Source: Amblyomma americanum (taxonomy: Eukaryota > Arthropoda > Arachnida > Ixodida > Ixodidae). Taken from it: DNA of 64,000 bases. Positions 1 through 10,641 of this stretch are shown here, one piece after another; within the stretch, counting starts at the first letter, position 1; each line of letters opens with the position of its first letter. Position numbers and translations under genes: made by a program. The stretch covers positions 117,439,512 to 117,503,511 of the forward strand of contig NC_135497.1 of NCBI RefSeq assembly GCF_052857255.1. Direction: 5' to 3'. Under the pieces are notes generated by a model. That model had not been told where the DNA came from, searched no databases, and saw only the letters and a list, made by a program, of their open reading frames with translations.

Positions 1-1109
1 TTACAATCAAGCCAAGCATATTCCATGTGACCAGTCGTGACGGGCGGACGTCACAGAATTTTTGTAACATGCGCACAGCCCACCAAGGCTCCGCACCACT
101 GCTCCTTGATACACCAGTCTTATGTCTGCCCGGCACGTGGCAGAGCTAGTCTCCGCGACTAGCCAAACTAGGTCTTTCGACGGCCGGGCTGGCAGACGAG
201 CACCACCACCGCAGCAATTCTACTGCACGCACAGTCGTCTACACAACTGTCCAGTGCGCTCGAACGGCGCATCGGGGAGTGCATTTGCGTCATATACAAG
301 TGGCCTAGGCTGGAAACCTGGCCTTATGGTGCATGCACCTTCCCATAGACTCTGTTCAACTCCTCATGTATTTGATAGCTGTACCGGGCCCGCCAGACAG
401 CGAAAATTGTCATAAATGCCCAACAGAGCGCGCCGCTTCAGCACTGTAGGCAAGCGTGTGGATGACTGTACCAAGCTACTTCCCATTTCCCATTCTTTAC
501 TACGCGGGATTAGCAACAAACTACGAAATACAAGCACGAACGAGCCAGCGGCCCAGAAAAAAATGTTTTTAGATTGTTGAGAATCGTAAATGCTCTAACG
601 GTGCGCTGCGCGTCCCAGAGGGCCGCTATCTTCAGTGGCATCTTCCCTTTGTAGGACCCCGTAGGCGCTTGATCAAGAGCCCATATGGCAACAGGAATCG
701 TCGGGTGTCGGCGGCCAATGCTCATTAGGGGGTCCGAATGCCGGCAGCCTGGCCGTCATCCTTGTTCGCACGCCGACAAGCATTCAACTCGTCAAGCACA
801 GTCCGCAGTAGTGACAGGGGCGCCGGCAGAAGCGGAAAAGACCCAAGCCGGAGGGAGGTCCGGTGAAGACGGGGAATGCCGCAGGCGCCGACGCTGAGAG
901 AAGGACGAGAGAGACGCTCCAGCCTCGAAAGAGGGATCGCCCGAATGGACGGGGGAAACAAGAAAAGCAGGCTAGTAGAGAAATGAGCAAGGCCCGAGTC
1001 GACACCGCTGGGTCCTCCGGCGCCGCAAGCCATCGGGGAGAAGCCGATCCTGAGCGAACGAAAAAGGTCAACACTGCAGCGCATCTGTCCCTCCAGACGA
1101 AGAATCCGG
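1..1109. other. No supported gene; GC-moderate intergenic DNA
   Basis: Several overlapping open frames occur between about 120 and 1170 on both strands. None shows a domain, a hydrophobic signal or a plausible splice structure, and they overlap each other, which is what GC-rich non-coding DNA gives. The 3' neighbour is an LTR-like tail ending at 1270, so part of this stretch could be the body of that LTR. A TGTGAC at about position 29 is a possible LTR start, but I could not match a target duplication to it. Confidence 0.5.
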
Positions 1110-1270
1110 CGCCAACGCAGCTGCATGTAAGCATGGTCACCCCAGCCTCCGCATCATGTGCTCAATAATATGTAATTCCTGAATATATCTCTTTTGTTCC
1201 AACTGAGTATAACGGTATCTCTTTTCCTCTCCGTCCCGCGTGGACCCGCGCAGTATGTAAGGTCGTCACA
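1110..1270 (+). mobile_element. LTR 3'-end-like segment related to the solo LTR at 9504-10637
   Basis: This segment aligns by eye with the last ~160 bp of the solo LTR at 9504-10637. Both have CCCCAGCCTC, then TGTAATT followed by TTGAATATA-like DNA, then ACTGAG, then CTCTCCGTCCCGYGTGGACC, and both end in GTCRTCACA. The shared end, finishing in TCACA, is typical of an LTR 3' terminus. The upstream bodies do not align convincingly, so this is either a diverged LTR of a related family or a fragment. No flanking duplication was found next to 1271. Confidence 0.55.
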
Positions 1271-1862
1271 ATGCGCCTCAGGGCAAACTATTCATAATTT
1301 CAGGAACACTGAATGAGCAAGACTTACGAGGACCAGTCCAAGGGGTCACTTGGTTAAGCAGTTCTCTCCGCGATATCTAAAGACACTTGAAGCTATGCTT
1401 AAGCGTCGCCAAAAAGTGTCATGGTCTTCCTACCGCGAATATTAGGCGGCAGTTTCATCTCCATCGTCCAACACGCAGACGGCAACATTCCCTGCCCTCT
1501 CCCTGCAACTAGCGCAGCAATCGAACAATAAAATGGCAATCCACCTGTTGTAAATCTACTTCTTTTGGTGTATTTATCGAGCAGTCCCATCGTTGAACCA
1601 CAGTTACATTTTTATTCCGGATAGATTTTCTTCTGCAAGCACTGCTTTAGGTTAAGCGCTTTACAAGCAACAAACTTTCATTTCTATTATAATAAATAGA
1701 TAATCGAGAACTCAGGCCAACAAAAAAAGACCAAACAATTTTTAAGTACCGAGTGACGCTTCGCATTCTCGCACCAGAAGAGAACTGGCCATGTTGCTTT
1801 CATATTTTTGTGGGGTTTTTTTGTTGCATCTAATAGCGATGAGACAATCATGGCTGGCGAAG
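1271..1862. other. Intergenic; nothing supported
   Basis: Unique-looking DNA between the LTR-like tail and the LINE target site. I see no long open frame, no RNA gene and no recognisable repeat. Confidence 0.5.
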
Positions 1863-1874
1863 AACTCACTTGGC
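1863..1874 (+). repeat. Left target-site duplication of the I-like LINE
   Basis: AACTCACTTGGC occurs here and again at 7418-7429, directly after the A-run that ends the LINE. The first two A bases of the right copy may belong to the poly(A) tail, so the secure match is the 10-bp CTCACTTGGC. A duplication of this length flanking an A-tailed element is the expected product of target-primed reverse transcription. Confidence 0.85.
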
Positions 1875-2254
1875 GGGAAGACGAAAACGAAGTGTCCTTG
1901 TTAAGGTGCCTTCACATCGCTCTTGTGAAAATCTCGCCTTCCGTGTCACCACGTTCCCTATAGCAAACGAACTGGATTCACGCCATCCGAGGAGGCTTCG
2001 GACGTCCAGTCGCCGCCTGGTTGAGTCTCATACAGCAAATGACACGCAGTTATTCCTGGACCTGAACTGCGCACCGAGGCTAGGCCTCGCGCCTCCGTTG
2101 ACGTGCTGGCGGGGTAGCTCCGCCTGCACCGCTTGCCTCGGTAGCATTCCCTCCAGTACAACAACCCACTGAGCATGGGCCGGACCTCCAAAATCGTGCT
2201 TTTGTTTCATCAGATACGGCGCCTGCTCTGCCTTCTCCAGATGTACAACAGCTC

Positions 2255-3676
2255 GTGAGTGTTTTACCCTCTGGACGGAACACAGATACGGCTGCTCAGC
2301 CTGCACTTCTGGATCGACCTCTACCAATACCACATGGCACGTTGAGCACTCCAATGGACCTGTCATCAGCCCCGCCAATCGGGCCGCCAGCCCTCCACTC
2401 TCCTCAAAAGCGCCCTTCGGGAGACGCTACTACGGGTTCCTCTTCGGCCAGCGGCGGTTCACAGGGCAAAAGTTCCTGCCTAACCACAGACCACCCAGTT
2501 GTGTCTACCCACGGCTCAGTGAGTGACAAAGCCACTGTCAAATCTCTGGCAACGAAAAGCCTTACAGATATACCGACCAGAATTCTGCAGGCAAACCTGG
2601 ATGCATGTCTCGGAACGAAAGGTTTTCGCGGCTTTACGGCCAGAAAGAAGTCCAATACCATTGGTGTGGGGCTCCCGACCTTAGCTGCCGTGGAACGTCT
2701 GCAAACGCTATAGTTCATCACAGTTAGCAGCGAGGTCTCAGTACCGGTACAGGTGTACCTGGTTGATGGATCCGACTTCCAACGTTGTGTTGTCTACAAC
2801 GTCGATGTTAATGAGGACCACGCCGCCCTTCAGCGTGAGCTTTATTGTCCCACTCACCGAGTGATCCAAGCACGTTACATGGGTAAAGGGCGCTCATGCA
2901 TCGTCACCCTGCAAGGCCCACCAACACCGCCGCCCTGCTTGTACTATTATGGCTGCATTTTACGGCCTCGGCTATACAAACCAACCGCCGTCTACTGCTA
3001 CAGTTGCTTCAGACCTGGCCATATGCGTAGATCCTGCCCTTTCACAACTCAAGTGGAACCTGCGTCAGAAGGCGCAGCGGCGTACAGATGTGGCCTCTGC
3101 AAAACTGACGACCACGACATCACATCACCCACTTGCCCCACAAAGCAGAAGGCAACAGAAAAGATTCGTCGTGGGTATTCTAAACAAATGACTCAGAATG
3201 TGAATACGCCCCTTGTGCAGACTTCCAACCGGTTTGCACCTCTCCAGTCGGACGATGACGAGTGGCCCGAACTTCCCGTGCTGCACACGCATGAAACTGC
3301 TACCCAGCAGACTTATAGCGATAAAGTGCGTAAGGACTGCCGACATCAGCAGGCTACAAAACAGCGTAGCATCCCGGAACCTCTCAACGATGACATGGTA
3401 GCAGTTGATGACCTAATTTCATGCCTTTTGGCAGAGGTCTCAAGGCTCCGACAACACCGTGAACTGCTTGCCCGCCGTAGAGATGCCGCGGAATCTGGAA
3501 CCGCCACTAGAAATGATGAATCAGCACCGAGCATGTCCCGCCCACCAGCTTATTTCATCGCTCCTCCCAGAGTATCTGCTACATTGCCAGATAACTCTTC
3601 AGCGTCCCTGCTCCGCTTCATAGTTGCCCAGTTATCCAACCTGACATCTGTTCTCTTGCAACGCTTGGACTACTAA
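2255..3676 (+). pseudogene. LINE ORF1 (gag-like RNA-binding protein), one internal stop
   Basis: The nucleic-acid-binding ORF1 protein of the I-like LINE, which would coat LINE RNA. The N-terminal part is rich in Pro, Ser and Thr and looks disordered. A CCHC knuckle (CYSCFRPGHMRRSC) is encoded at 2996-3037, and a second knuckle-like C-x2-C-x4-H-x6-C at 3089-3136. A single in-frame TAG at 2711-2713 interrupts the frame; the same frame continues to the stop at 3674-3676, so this is a nonsense mutation and not a boundary. The start is uncertain: the frame is open from 2102 (a TGA lies at 2099-2101), the first ATG in frame is 2354, and 2255 is only a GTG. ORF2 begins 6 bp after the ORF1 stop, as in many I-type elements. 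Confidence 0.8.
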
Positions 3677-3682
3677 CCGAAG

Positions 3683-6600
3683 ATGGCGCGTTCCGGATTT
3701 TCTGGTGTGCTCCAGTGGAACTGTAGAGGCCTCTCCACTAAACTGGGAGAGCTCAAAACCCGTCCTTGCTTGCACAAGCTCCAGGTGTGGGCCATGTTAC
3801 TGCAGGAGACCAATGCATTGCCAGCAATTCCGGGCTTCAGTGGTTACGCGTCACCTTCGATGAATGACCATCGTGTGCACAATGCTTCCCCTCCGGGAAA
3901 GGCGGCGGTGTACGTTAGGACGAGTTTCCCTCACGTGTGCCTCTCTCGAGATACTTGGTGCACCTCGTATCAGGAGGTAGTTGCAGTTGCTGCGAAATTA
4001 CCGAAAGCAACTGTTGTGGTGGTAACCTTCTACGTAAGACCAGCGGGTGGCGCTTCCTCCCGTATTAATCTGGGCTGGTTATTGACTGTGCGTAGGAGAT
4101 ACCCCGGGTGTCCGATTTTAGTCGGAGGTGACTTCAACGCCCCACACCCAGACTGGGGGTACCCTACTTCGAGCCTCCGCGGCAGGCGTCTGTGGGATGC
4201 CTTCGCCGATTCGTTGTTTATTCTTCTAAATCACCCCAGTTCAGCAACGCGGGCTATGCGTCACAGTCACAGTGCCACCTATGCTCCTTATCTGACGTGG
4301 TGGTATGGCCCCGGCACTCCCTCGTGGCACCTTGAGCCTGACTGTTGGGGTAGTGACCACCACCCTATAATCATCGGTGTCCATCCATCACGTGCTCGCC
4401 GGTTACGCCGCAAGTGCACGGTGGTCAACTGGGATTGTTTCCGTGCTATTCTCCAGGATCTCCCTGCAGAGTCGTCACCATCGCTTGTTGACCGCATACA
4501 GTGCGCGTTAAACAGGACTACCACCTGCACCTGGGCAGAAATCGATCGTCCGGTTCCGGATATCGTTCTGCTAAACTTGTGGGGTGCTCGCCGAGTGGCC
4601 GAGCTGGCAGCGTCACGTGATCCCACATGGGCACAGGCACGTATAAGACTGAATTATATTACTGCCAAGGCTCGCAAATACGAACGCGATCTATCACGAA
4701 GGCAGTGGCATGCGTGGTGCGAGCAGTTTTCTGCGAAGTCGTCGAATCCATCTCTCTGGCGAACTTTCCATGCAATGGAACACGGTCACCGTTGCCCCGA
4801 CGCAGCTAGCACCGCATGCTTCGCAGCTAACTTGTCTCCGGAGGATTTCTCCAAAGAAGCGGCACGGAAATTCTTTCCAAATTATGATGTGTTGTCACCC
4901 TCAGCTACCCAGTCTAACTTGGCAGGGATTCCAGCTCACTTAGATACACTGCCATCAGCATCAGACGACGAGGGTATTGCGTCTCCTTTTACCATGCCTG
5001 AGTTGCTTGCAGCAATACATGAGGCTAAACGAACGACATCGCCCGGTCCGGATGCCATGAGGTGTACAAGAACATGAGTTGTGCTGTCCTCCCTCAACTT
5101 CTCGACACCATTAACACAGTATGGCTAAACGGCTCTGTGCCTGAGACTTGGAAATTGGCCCCTGTGATCCCAATTCCAAAAGCAGGGAAGCCAACGACGG
5201 ATCTTAGCAACTTCAGGCCTATTTCTCCAACATCAACACTGTGCAAGCTGACAGAGAAAATGTTAGCCACACGACTATCGTGGTGGCTGGAGCACCACGG
5301 TTTCTACCACCCCGCCCAAATTGGCTTCCGTCCATTCATCGGCACTGAACATGGTTTGGCTGTCTTGGCGTCGCAAGTTCTCTCATCAACTCGCAGCCAC
5401 AGTGTATGTACCGTCCTCGCCATGGATATTGAAAAGGCTTACGATAATATAAGTCATGCTGCCATTTTGCATTCTATTGACATGCTGCATTTCCCTCTTT
5501 GAGTATGCAATTTTATAAAATCCTTCCTTGAAGGCAAACGATTTGCCATACGCCTCAGTGATGACTCCATAGGATCAGTTTAATCTGTTCGCGGTGTACC
5601 CCAAGGCTCGGTGCTGTCACCAACACTGTTCAATATTGCCTTCATTCCTCTTGCATGGCGCTTACATGATATCCCTGACATTAAGTTCTTACTGTACGCT
5701 GATGATATCACGGTTAGAGCACTCACCATGACCTGCTAACTCAAGCGGCGGCCCTACAGTCAGCCTTAGATATTACCGCCAATTACGCTATGTCTGTCGG
5801 CCTACAGCTTTCAATGAGCAAAACTACTTTCATGTCTGTGGCCAACCGCTGGGGACGCCGTAAACTCGCTGCCACGCCAATCCGTCTCCAACTATCTGGA
5901 ACCCCAGTTTAAAAATCTTCGACATTGAAAATTTTGGGTTTGTCGATACATCAGTCAGGAACGGGTACTGCCTGGATTTCTCATGCTAAAAAGCAGGCGT
6001 TGCAGACTTTGGGCCTAATCAGACGTATTGCTCCCAAAACCGGCGGCGCTCGCTCCCATGTCGCACGACATTTAGTGAAAGCGGTTTTGCAACCGCGCCT
6101 CATTTCACAAGCACAGTTCGAACACTTAACCAGAGCTCTGTGGGATCGTCTGGAAGTCGTCAACCGAGAGGCAATGAGAGCTATCACTTGCCTTCCACGC
6201 ATCACGCCGGTCGTGGCACTTCAAGAAAATGCCCAGTTAAATACCCTTGACGAGCTTGTGCAGCAGCGCCGTGATGCTCGTAGCCTTAAGGCCACCCTTT
6301 TGCATTCACCGCGAGCACTCCGGACCTTTGCTTCATCACGCACCATACTGTCACCGCCACCGTCAGTTCTTCCTCCATGGGACTTTGTGCAGTTGAGCGA
6401 CAACAAGCCTACCGATCTACGTCGCCCAACCTCACCTTATGCGGCATCGTCCCTTCGCGAGCGAATCGCGGAACAAGACAGCCACCTACCCCACGGCTCA
6501 ATTATTATATATGTTGATGCCAGTATTCAGGGCTGTGTAACTACAACTGCACTTTACTGTCCCTGCCAGCCTGCACTTAACAAGACGGCCACGTTTCGAC

Positions 6601-7327
6601 TTGCGGAACCCTCTACTTCCTTCTGTGCTGAGCTGCTTGCTATACAAGATGCGCTTCGCTCTGTAGTCGCAGTTACCTTGCTCCCTACAGCTCACATTAT
6701 CATCCGTACTGACGCCCTTCAAGCAACTCGTCTACTCCGACGCGTCAGCCGCAGCCCAGAAATGTGCCAGAATATACATCGCCTGGCAGCTCGCATCCCG
6801 CAAGCCATTCGAATTGAGTGGGTCCCACGTGACCTACTCATTTCACAAAGGTCTGCAGATTATGCAACCCGCTTGCCAACCCTACCCGCGTCAATGCCTC
6901 AATTCCCCAGTATGGATGATGCTACCCTCCTTCTCACAAGAAAGGAACACCTTCGGCGCCGCACATGTGCTCTCGTCCCTCCGTGTGCGATAACCATCCC
7001 CCGCGGTCTTACCCGTGCAGAGGAGGTTGTGCTCCGGAGGATCCGGGTCAGAGTTGCCCTCACTCCCGCCGTAACTCGGACGTGGCCTCAATTTCGCCAC
7101 TTATATGTGCCTAGGATGTCCAGTCTGCAACTCACAAGACACTGAGGCTGACATTCACCACTTGTTGTGGGATTGCCCGGCACTGAAGCCAACTAGAATT
7201 CGCTACCTGTCAGCAGCGGGCCTCCTTCCCAGACAACCCGTCCTCATATATTGATTGGACGCAGAGGCCACATTACCGCTCCCTCCTCGCCTTCGTTAGA
7301 TCGGCACATCTTTCCTGCTTTATTTAA
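3683..7327 (+). pseudogene. LINE ORF2 polyprotein (endonuclease-RT-RNase H), multiply broken
   Basis: Encodes the enzyme that nicks target DNA and reverse-transcribes the LINE. Residues 1-465 are open and hold the AP endonuclease: N13 in WNCRGL, E42 in LQET, D150 and N152 in GGDFN, and S224-D225-H226 near the end. The place that usually carries another Asp reads LTWW, so that residue is not visible. The RT follows, with NFRPIS, DIEKAYDN, RGVPQGSVLSP and the catalytic YADD (5695-5706). RNase H carries D at 6516, E at 6630 and D at 6711; the usual PGH histidine is not seen. A terminal C-x2-C...H-x4-C lies at about 7117-7172. Lesions: a GT duplication near 5062-5065, TGA at 5500-5502, TAA at 5581-5583, a frameshift near 5713-5718, TAA at 5910-5912 and frame changes near 7100 and 7240. 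Confidence 0.88.
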
Positions 7328-7393
7328 CAGCCACCCACTATTTTCTTTTCTTTCTTTTCTCTTTTCTTCCAAACTCCCCTTATGCCCAGAGGC

Positions 7394-7399
7394 AATAAA
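7394..7399 (+). promoter_or_regulatory. Poly(A) signal of the LINE
   Basis: AATAAA lies 10 bp before the start of the A-run (7410-7419) that abuts the right target duplication. The preceding 3' UTR (7328-7393) is pyrimidine-rich. Confidence 0.8.
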
Positions 7400-7417
7400 C
7401 AACGCTATCAAAAAAAA

Positions 7418-7429
7418 AACTCACTTGGC
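7418..7429 (+). repeat. Right target-site duplication of the I-like LINE
   Basis: Copy of the 12-bp sequence at 1863-1874, placed immediately after the poly(A) tail. Its position fixes the 3' boundary of the element. Confidence 0.85.
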
Positions 7430-7737
7430 CAGGCGCAGTTACCAGAATTTCGGTGGGTTGTCGCTACAGACAGCTTTTTTAACGTAATTTTTGGGCTGAT
7501 CCAAGCTCGGTTCTTTGAAGAAATAATAAAGTTCCAATCTATGAACTCAATATCTGAATCCAGCGGTACTTAGTACAGAAAAACCCATTTGATTCGGGTT
7601 TTCTGGGACCATGCAAAAATCCACATTAACCAAATGTCAAATAATCAGGGAGTACAAAAAAAAACCCATTCCATAGTTTCCCACATAACTATACCTTTAT
7701 TCCTTAAACAGATCTGTAAGTTCTGCCAAATTATATT
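7430..7737. other. Intergenic; nothing supported
   Basis: AT-rich unique DNA between the LINE and the AC microsatellite. Open frames here run into the microsatellite and are not coding. Confidence 0.5.
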
Positions 7738-7794
7738 ACACACACACACACGCGCGCACACGCGCGCGCACACGCACACACGCACACACACACG

Positions 7795-7852
<58 letters not shown>

Positions 7853-7937
7853 ACGCACACGCACGCGCAACGGCACGCGCACACGCACACGCAGGCGCAA
7901 CGGCACGCGCACACGCACACGCACACACGCGCGCACA
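7738..7937. repeat. (AC)n / (CG)n compound microsatellite
   Basis: About 200 bp of alternating purine-pyrimidine DNA. The centre is nearly pure AC from about 7798 to 7842, flanked by interrupted ACGC and CGCGCAC blocks, including a duplicated GCGCAACGGCACGCGCACAC segment near 7863-7913. The His/Thr-rich and Val/Cys-rich frames across it are repeat translations. Alternating CG/CA runs can adopt Z-DNA. Confidence 0.95.
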
Positions 7938-9499
7938 CGAATGCGCGAGGGAAGGGAAAAAGCGTACCTAGCGTACGAGCACATGACGTAATGTTAGAAG
8001 ATTACACTCTACGACAATGCGAAGAACGCTGACAGCATGGTATGCGACGCGCAAGCAACGGATACAAAGAATAAAACAGCGGAGCGAAGCACAAAACCAA
8101 AAAGCATCCCGCCGTACCTTCACTACTGGTGATCATAGTGATGAGTACAGTGCATTAGCATTTCGGGTAGACAGCAACAACACTCGGGCTATAGTGGCGA
8201 TACTTCTGACTCGCTCAGTGACCATCAACACCCCATCGAATGACGCGGAGCCAGAGTTCTCCGAATTACAAGAATTGCAGGCCTTAAAACAGTACATACG
8301 TTTGACAGCACTGGACGAAGTGCCCGAATTATCTAGTATGCCGAGTGAATGGCGGTCGAAATAACAAAGTTTTACTTAACTCTCATTTAGTGTCCCTTTA
8401 GGCGAGGCAGTAAATAGGTCAATACCTCTCTCGAAGCCACTCATTCGCTCACTTCATTTCCTATCTTCAGTATGTGTCGCCCATGTTGACCCACATTGGT
8501 GACATCAGTGCATTAATGCTCGGAAGAGATGAGCGATAAACATTCAACGTTAAGCCAACTGTTAAGAAGCCGGGATAGCTCTGATGTGCCGGTAGAATTT
8601 CTGCTGTCTCGCCTGTAAAGGGTGCACTCACTGTAGCCCAACGATGTCTAGTGGCAAAACTAACAAACGGCAAAGTTAGTTTATGGCAGTATACCAGCCA
8701 TAAGTGACCTTTCACACGTTGAGGTCCGCCCATAAAATATGATTACAATAACATGTCACATTACGAGCTTTCATAAATAATAAAAAAGAGCCAGAGTTCT
8801 TTTATGCGTACGTTCGCTAGGGAAATTCATTCTTTCTAAAATGCATAAGATGCCAGAAAAAGAAGAGCTTCACTCGAAAACAAAAGAAAAGCGAAATGTG
8901 CGCAGCTCTATTTACTGCTGTGCATGCCTTCTATTGACGAAGAAAGCGAGAAACAAGGCATCCGACATTGACTTACGCAGAAGCATTGCGACCCTATTCA
9001 TAACGTGGACAATATGGGCCTTGAAGCTTAACATTGATACAGACATCGCAAACAAATACGGTGAACGCGTGGGTTGCATAGTCCTTGAGCGTTTACATTT
9101 TTTTGCCTAAGTTCTTAGGCCAGATGATGGCGTGATTTTGATGGGACATGTATGACAGCAGCAGCAGCAGAAGCTGTCAGCCAATAAGGCAGCCTGAGCC
9201 AACACAGGTTAACCGCTGTGAGGTCTGTCATAATGTAAAGGAGCTTAAGGGCGTAATTTAACTATCGACCATTCCTGTCCCAAAGGAGTATTTTGAAGCG
9301 TCAGTTACTGTAGGAGGTGGTGCATCGAATATACACGCTGAAACAATACCACCTACGCGTATGGGCTATCGGGGACAAGAGTCTCCAGGGCGCGTGAGCT
9401 TCAATTGAAGCCGTTCGCTCTGTTATTAATGAGTGGCTCGACACCACACTTGTGGAGGTGAAGCTCGGACCCACGTCCTCAAATCTGTGGTAGTAAAAT
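7938..9499. other. Intergenic; one unsupported open frame and an isolated MITE-like end
   Basis: An open frame of 115 codons lies at 8017-8364 (+). It is acidic and Ser/Thr-rich with no recognisable domain, so I do not call it a gene. At 8381-8396 the sequence CTCATTTAGTGTCCCTTTA resembles the right terminal repeat of the TTAA element at 28997-29527, so a broken relative may end here. A short CAG run inside a GACAGC...GCTGTC hairpin occurs at about 9153-9178. No RNA gene is seen. Confidence 0.45.
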
Positions 9500-9503
9500 G
9501 AGG
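9500..9503 (+). repeat. Target-site duplication (left) of the solo LTR
   Basis: GAGG directly before TGTGAC; the same four bases follow the LTR at 10638-10641. A 4-bp duplication fits a Ty3/gypsy-type integrase, though four bases alone match by chance fairly often. Confidence 0.7.
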
Positions 9504-10637
9504 TGTGACATTCCGTGTGTGCTACGAGGATCCACGTTCGACGGCGCGGCGTAGACGGAGACCCGTGACAGCGGCATCATCAATTACCCAGCCATGCTCT
9601 TTGAGTGACGACCAGAAAAACCGGTCCCGCCGCCGCCCCGGGGAAACAGGCTTTATCCTCCCCAATTTCCGGTTACATTCCAGGACAAGGGAGCTGTCAG
9701 CGGGCCAGAGCGCGCCGTACCACAGCCGACGCTATGCGAAACCGCGAAGACGACATTCTTTCCCTCCCCCCCCTTTGTCGTGGGCTATCGCCGGGAAGGC
9801 ACCCACAGCTTCCCAGAAGGGCCGCGACGGACACCTGTCATGGCGGACAGGCAGTACTCGCCAAGAATGTGGAAAGACAGGCGCTAGTGAATTAGCTCCG
9901 AAGAGAGAGCCTGTGTATACTCTCACTTGAGAGAGAGTGGTGGCGTTTTTGTTGTTTATTTAGTTTGTATTGTTAACAGACTCTGGGTTCGAGGCTAAGC
10001 CCAACCCAAAGGGGTGGTCCCCATCTCGCATGTTATTTTGGATTGGAGAATTGATGCTTTGGGCGGGCCACTGGAAATGACCGCCCTTAGTCCTTTGTTA
10101 ATCAAGTGCTTAAAAGCACATGTAAACGGATGCAGTCCAGTCTGAGCTGGGGCTCAATGCTTAGCATGTAATGTGATGCTACTTAGGCACTAACCTGCCC
10201 GGTCGATGAGTAAAGAAGTGCAAAGTTTGTTCTGTTGTAAAATTATGCTCTGCTGTCATCATCTACAAGCTCGCCTCCTGTTCATCTTCCACGCCGAACG
10301 ACACTAGAGGAAGGGTTTGTGAACCATCCTCGAAGAAACGGACGACTATTGAAATTCTACTGCATACACGCTCAGGACGACATCGTTCGCGAAGAGGGCC
10401 TTCAGCGCCGAAGCCCGACGGCGTGCAGCTTCTGCCAGCAACCGCTCGAGCCCAACTCCGGAGCCACTCCATCGCCCCCATGAAGTCGTCGGCACGTAAG
10501 CTCGGACGCCCCAGCCTCTGATGTATAATCCTAATCATGTGTAATTATTGAATATACCTGTTTGTTTAAACTGAGCCATACGGTGTCTCTTTGCCTCTCC
10601 GTCCCGTGTGGACCTGCGCATTATGGGGGTCATCACA
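9504..10637 (+). mobile_element. Solo LTR of an LTR retrotransposon (gypsy-type likely)
   Basis: The 1134-bp segment begins TGTGAC and ends GTCATCACA, giving short inverted termini (TGTGA...TCACA) of the TG...CA type. It is flanked by GAGG on both sides. No gag or pol coding lies next to it and no second LTR is close, so the parsimonious reading is a solo LTR left by recombination between the two LTRs of a full element. Its last ~160 bp match the tail at 1110-1270. Open frames inside (9505-9930 and 10263-10538) are LTR DNA and not genes. The strand is set by the TG...CA polarity and the AATATA-rich, polyadenylation-like region near the 3' end. Confidence 0.75.
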
Positions 10638-10641
10638 GAGG
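10638..10641 (+). repeat. Target-site duplication (right) of the solo LTR
   Basis: GAGG directly after the terminal CA of the LTR, matching 9500-9503. Confidence 0.7.

Larger units (their letters stand above)
1875..7419 (+). mobile_element. Near full-length I-like non-LTR retrotransposon (LINE), decayed
   Basis: A 5.5-kb LINE bounded by a 10-12 bp target duplication and ending in AATAAA plus an A-run. The order is a short 5' leader, ORF1 with CCHC zinc knuckles, then ORF2 with an AP endonuclease, reverse transcriptase, RNase H and a C-terminal CCHC motif. An RNase H after the RT together with a gag-like knuckle ORF1 fits the I group of LINEs (I or LOA-type clades); I cannot choose the clade by eye. 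Both ORFs are disabled by stops and frameshifts, so it cannot move by itself now. The full length and clear target duplication suggest moderate rather than great age. It is bordered by unique DNA on both sides. Confidence 0.9.

Noticed and set aside
29..1270. Complete LTR running from TGTGAC at 29 to TCACA at 1270
   Set aside because: No target duplication matches and the 5' body does not align with the solo LTR; only the tail is supported.
7589..8032. 147-codon His/Thr-rich frame and Val/Cys-rich frames on the minus strand
   Set aside because: Translation of the AC microsatellite.
9505..10538. Open frames inside the solo LTR
   Set aside because: They lie within the LTR boundaries and show no gag or pol motif.
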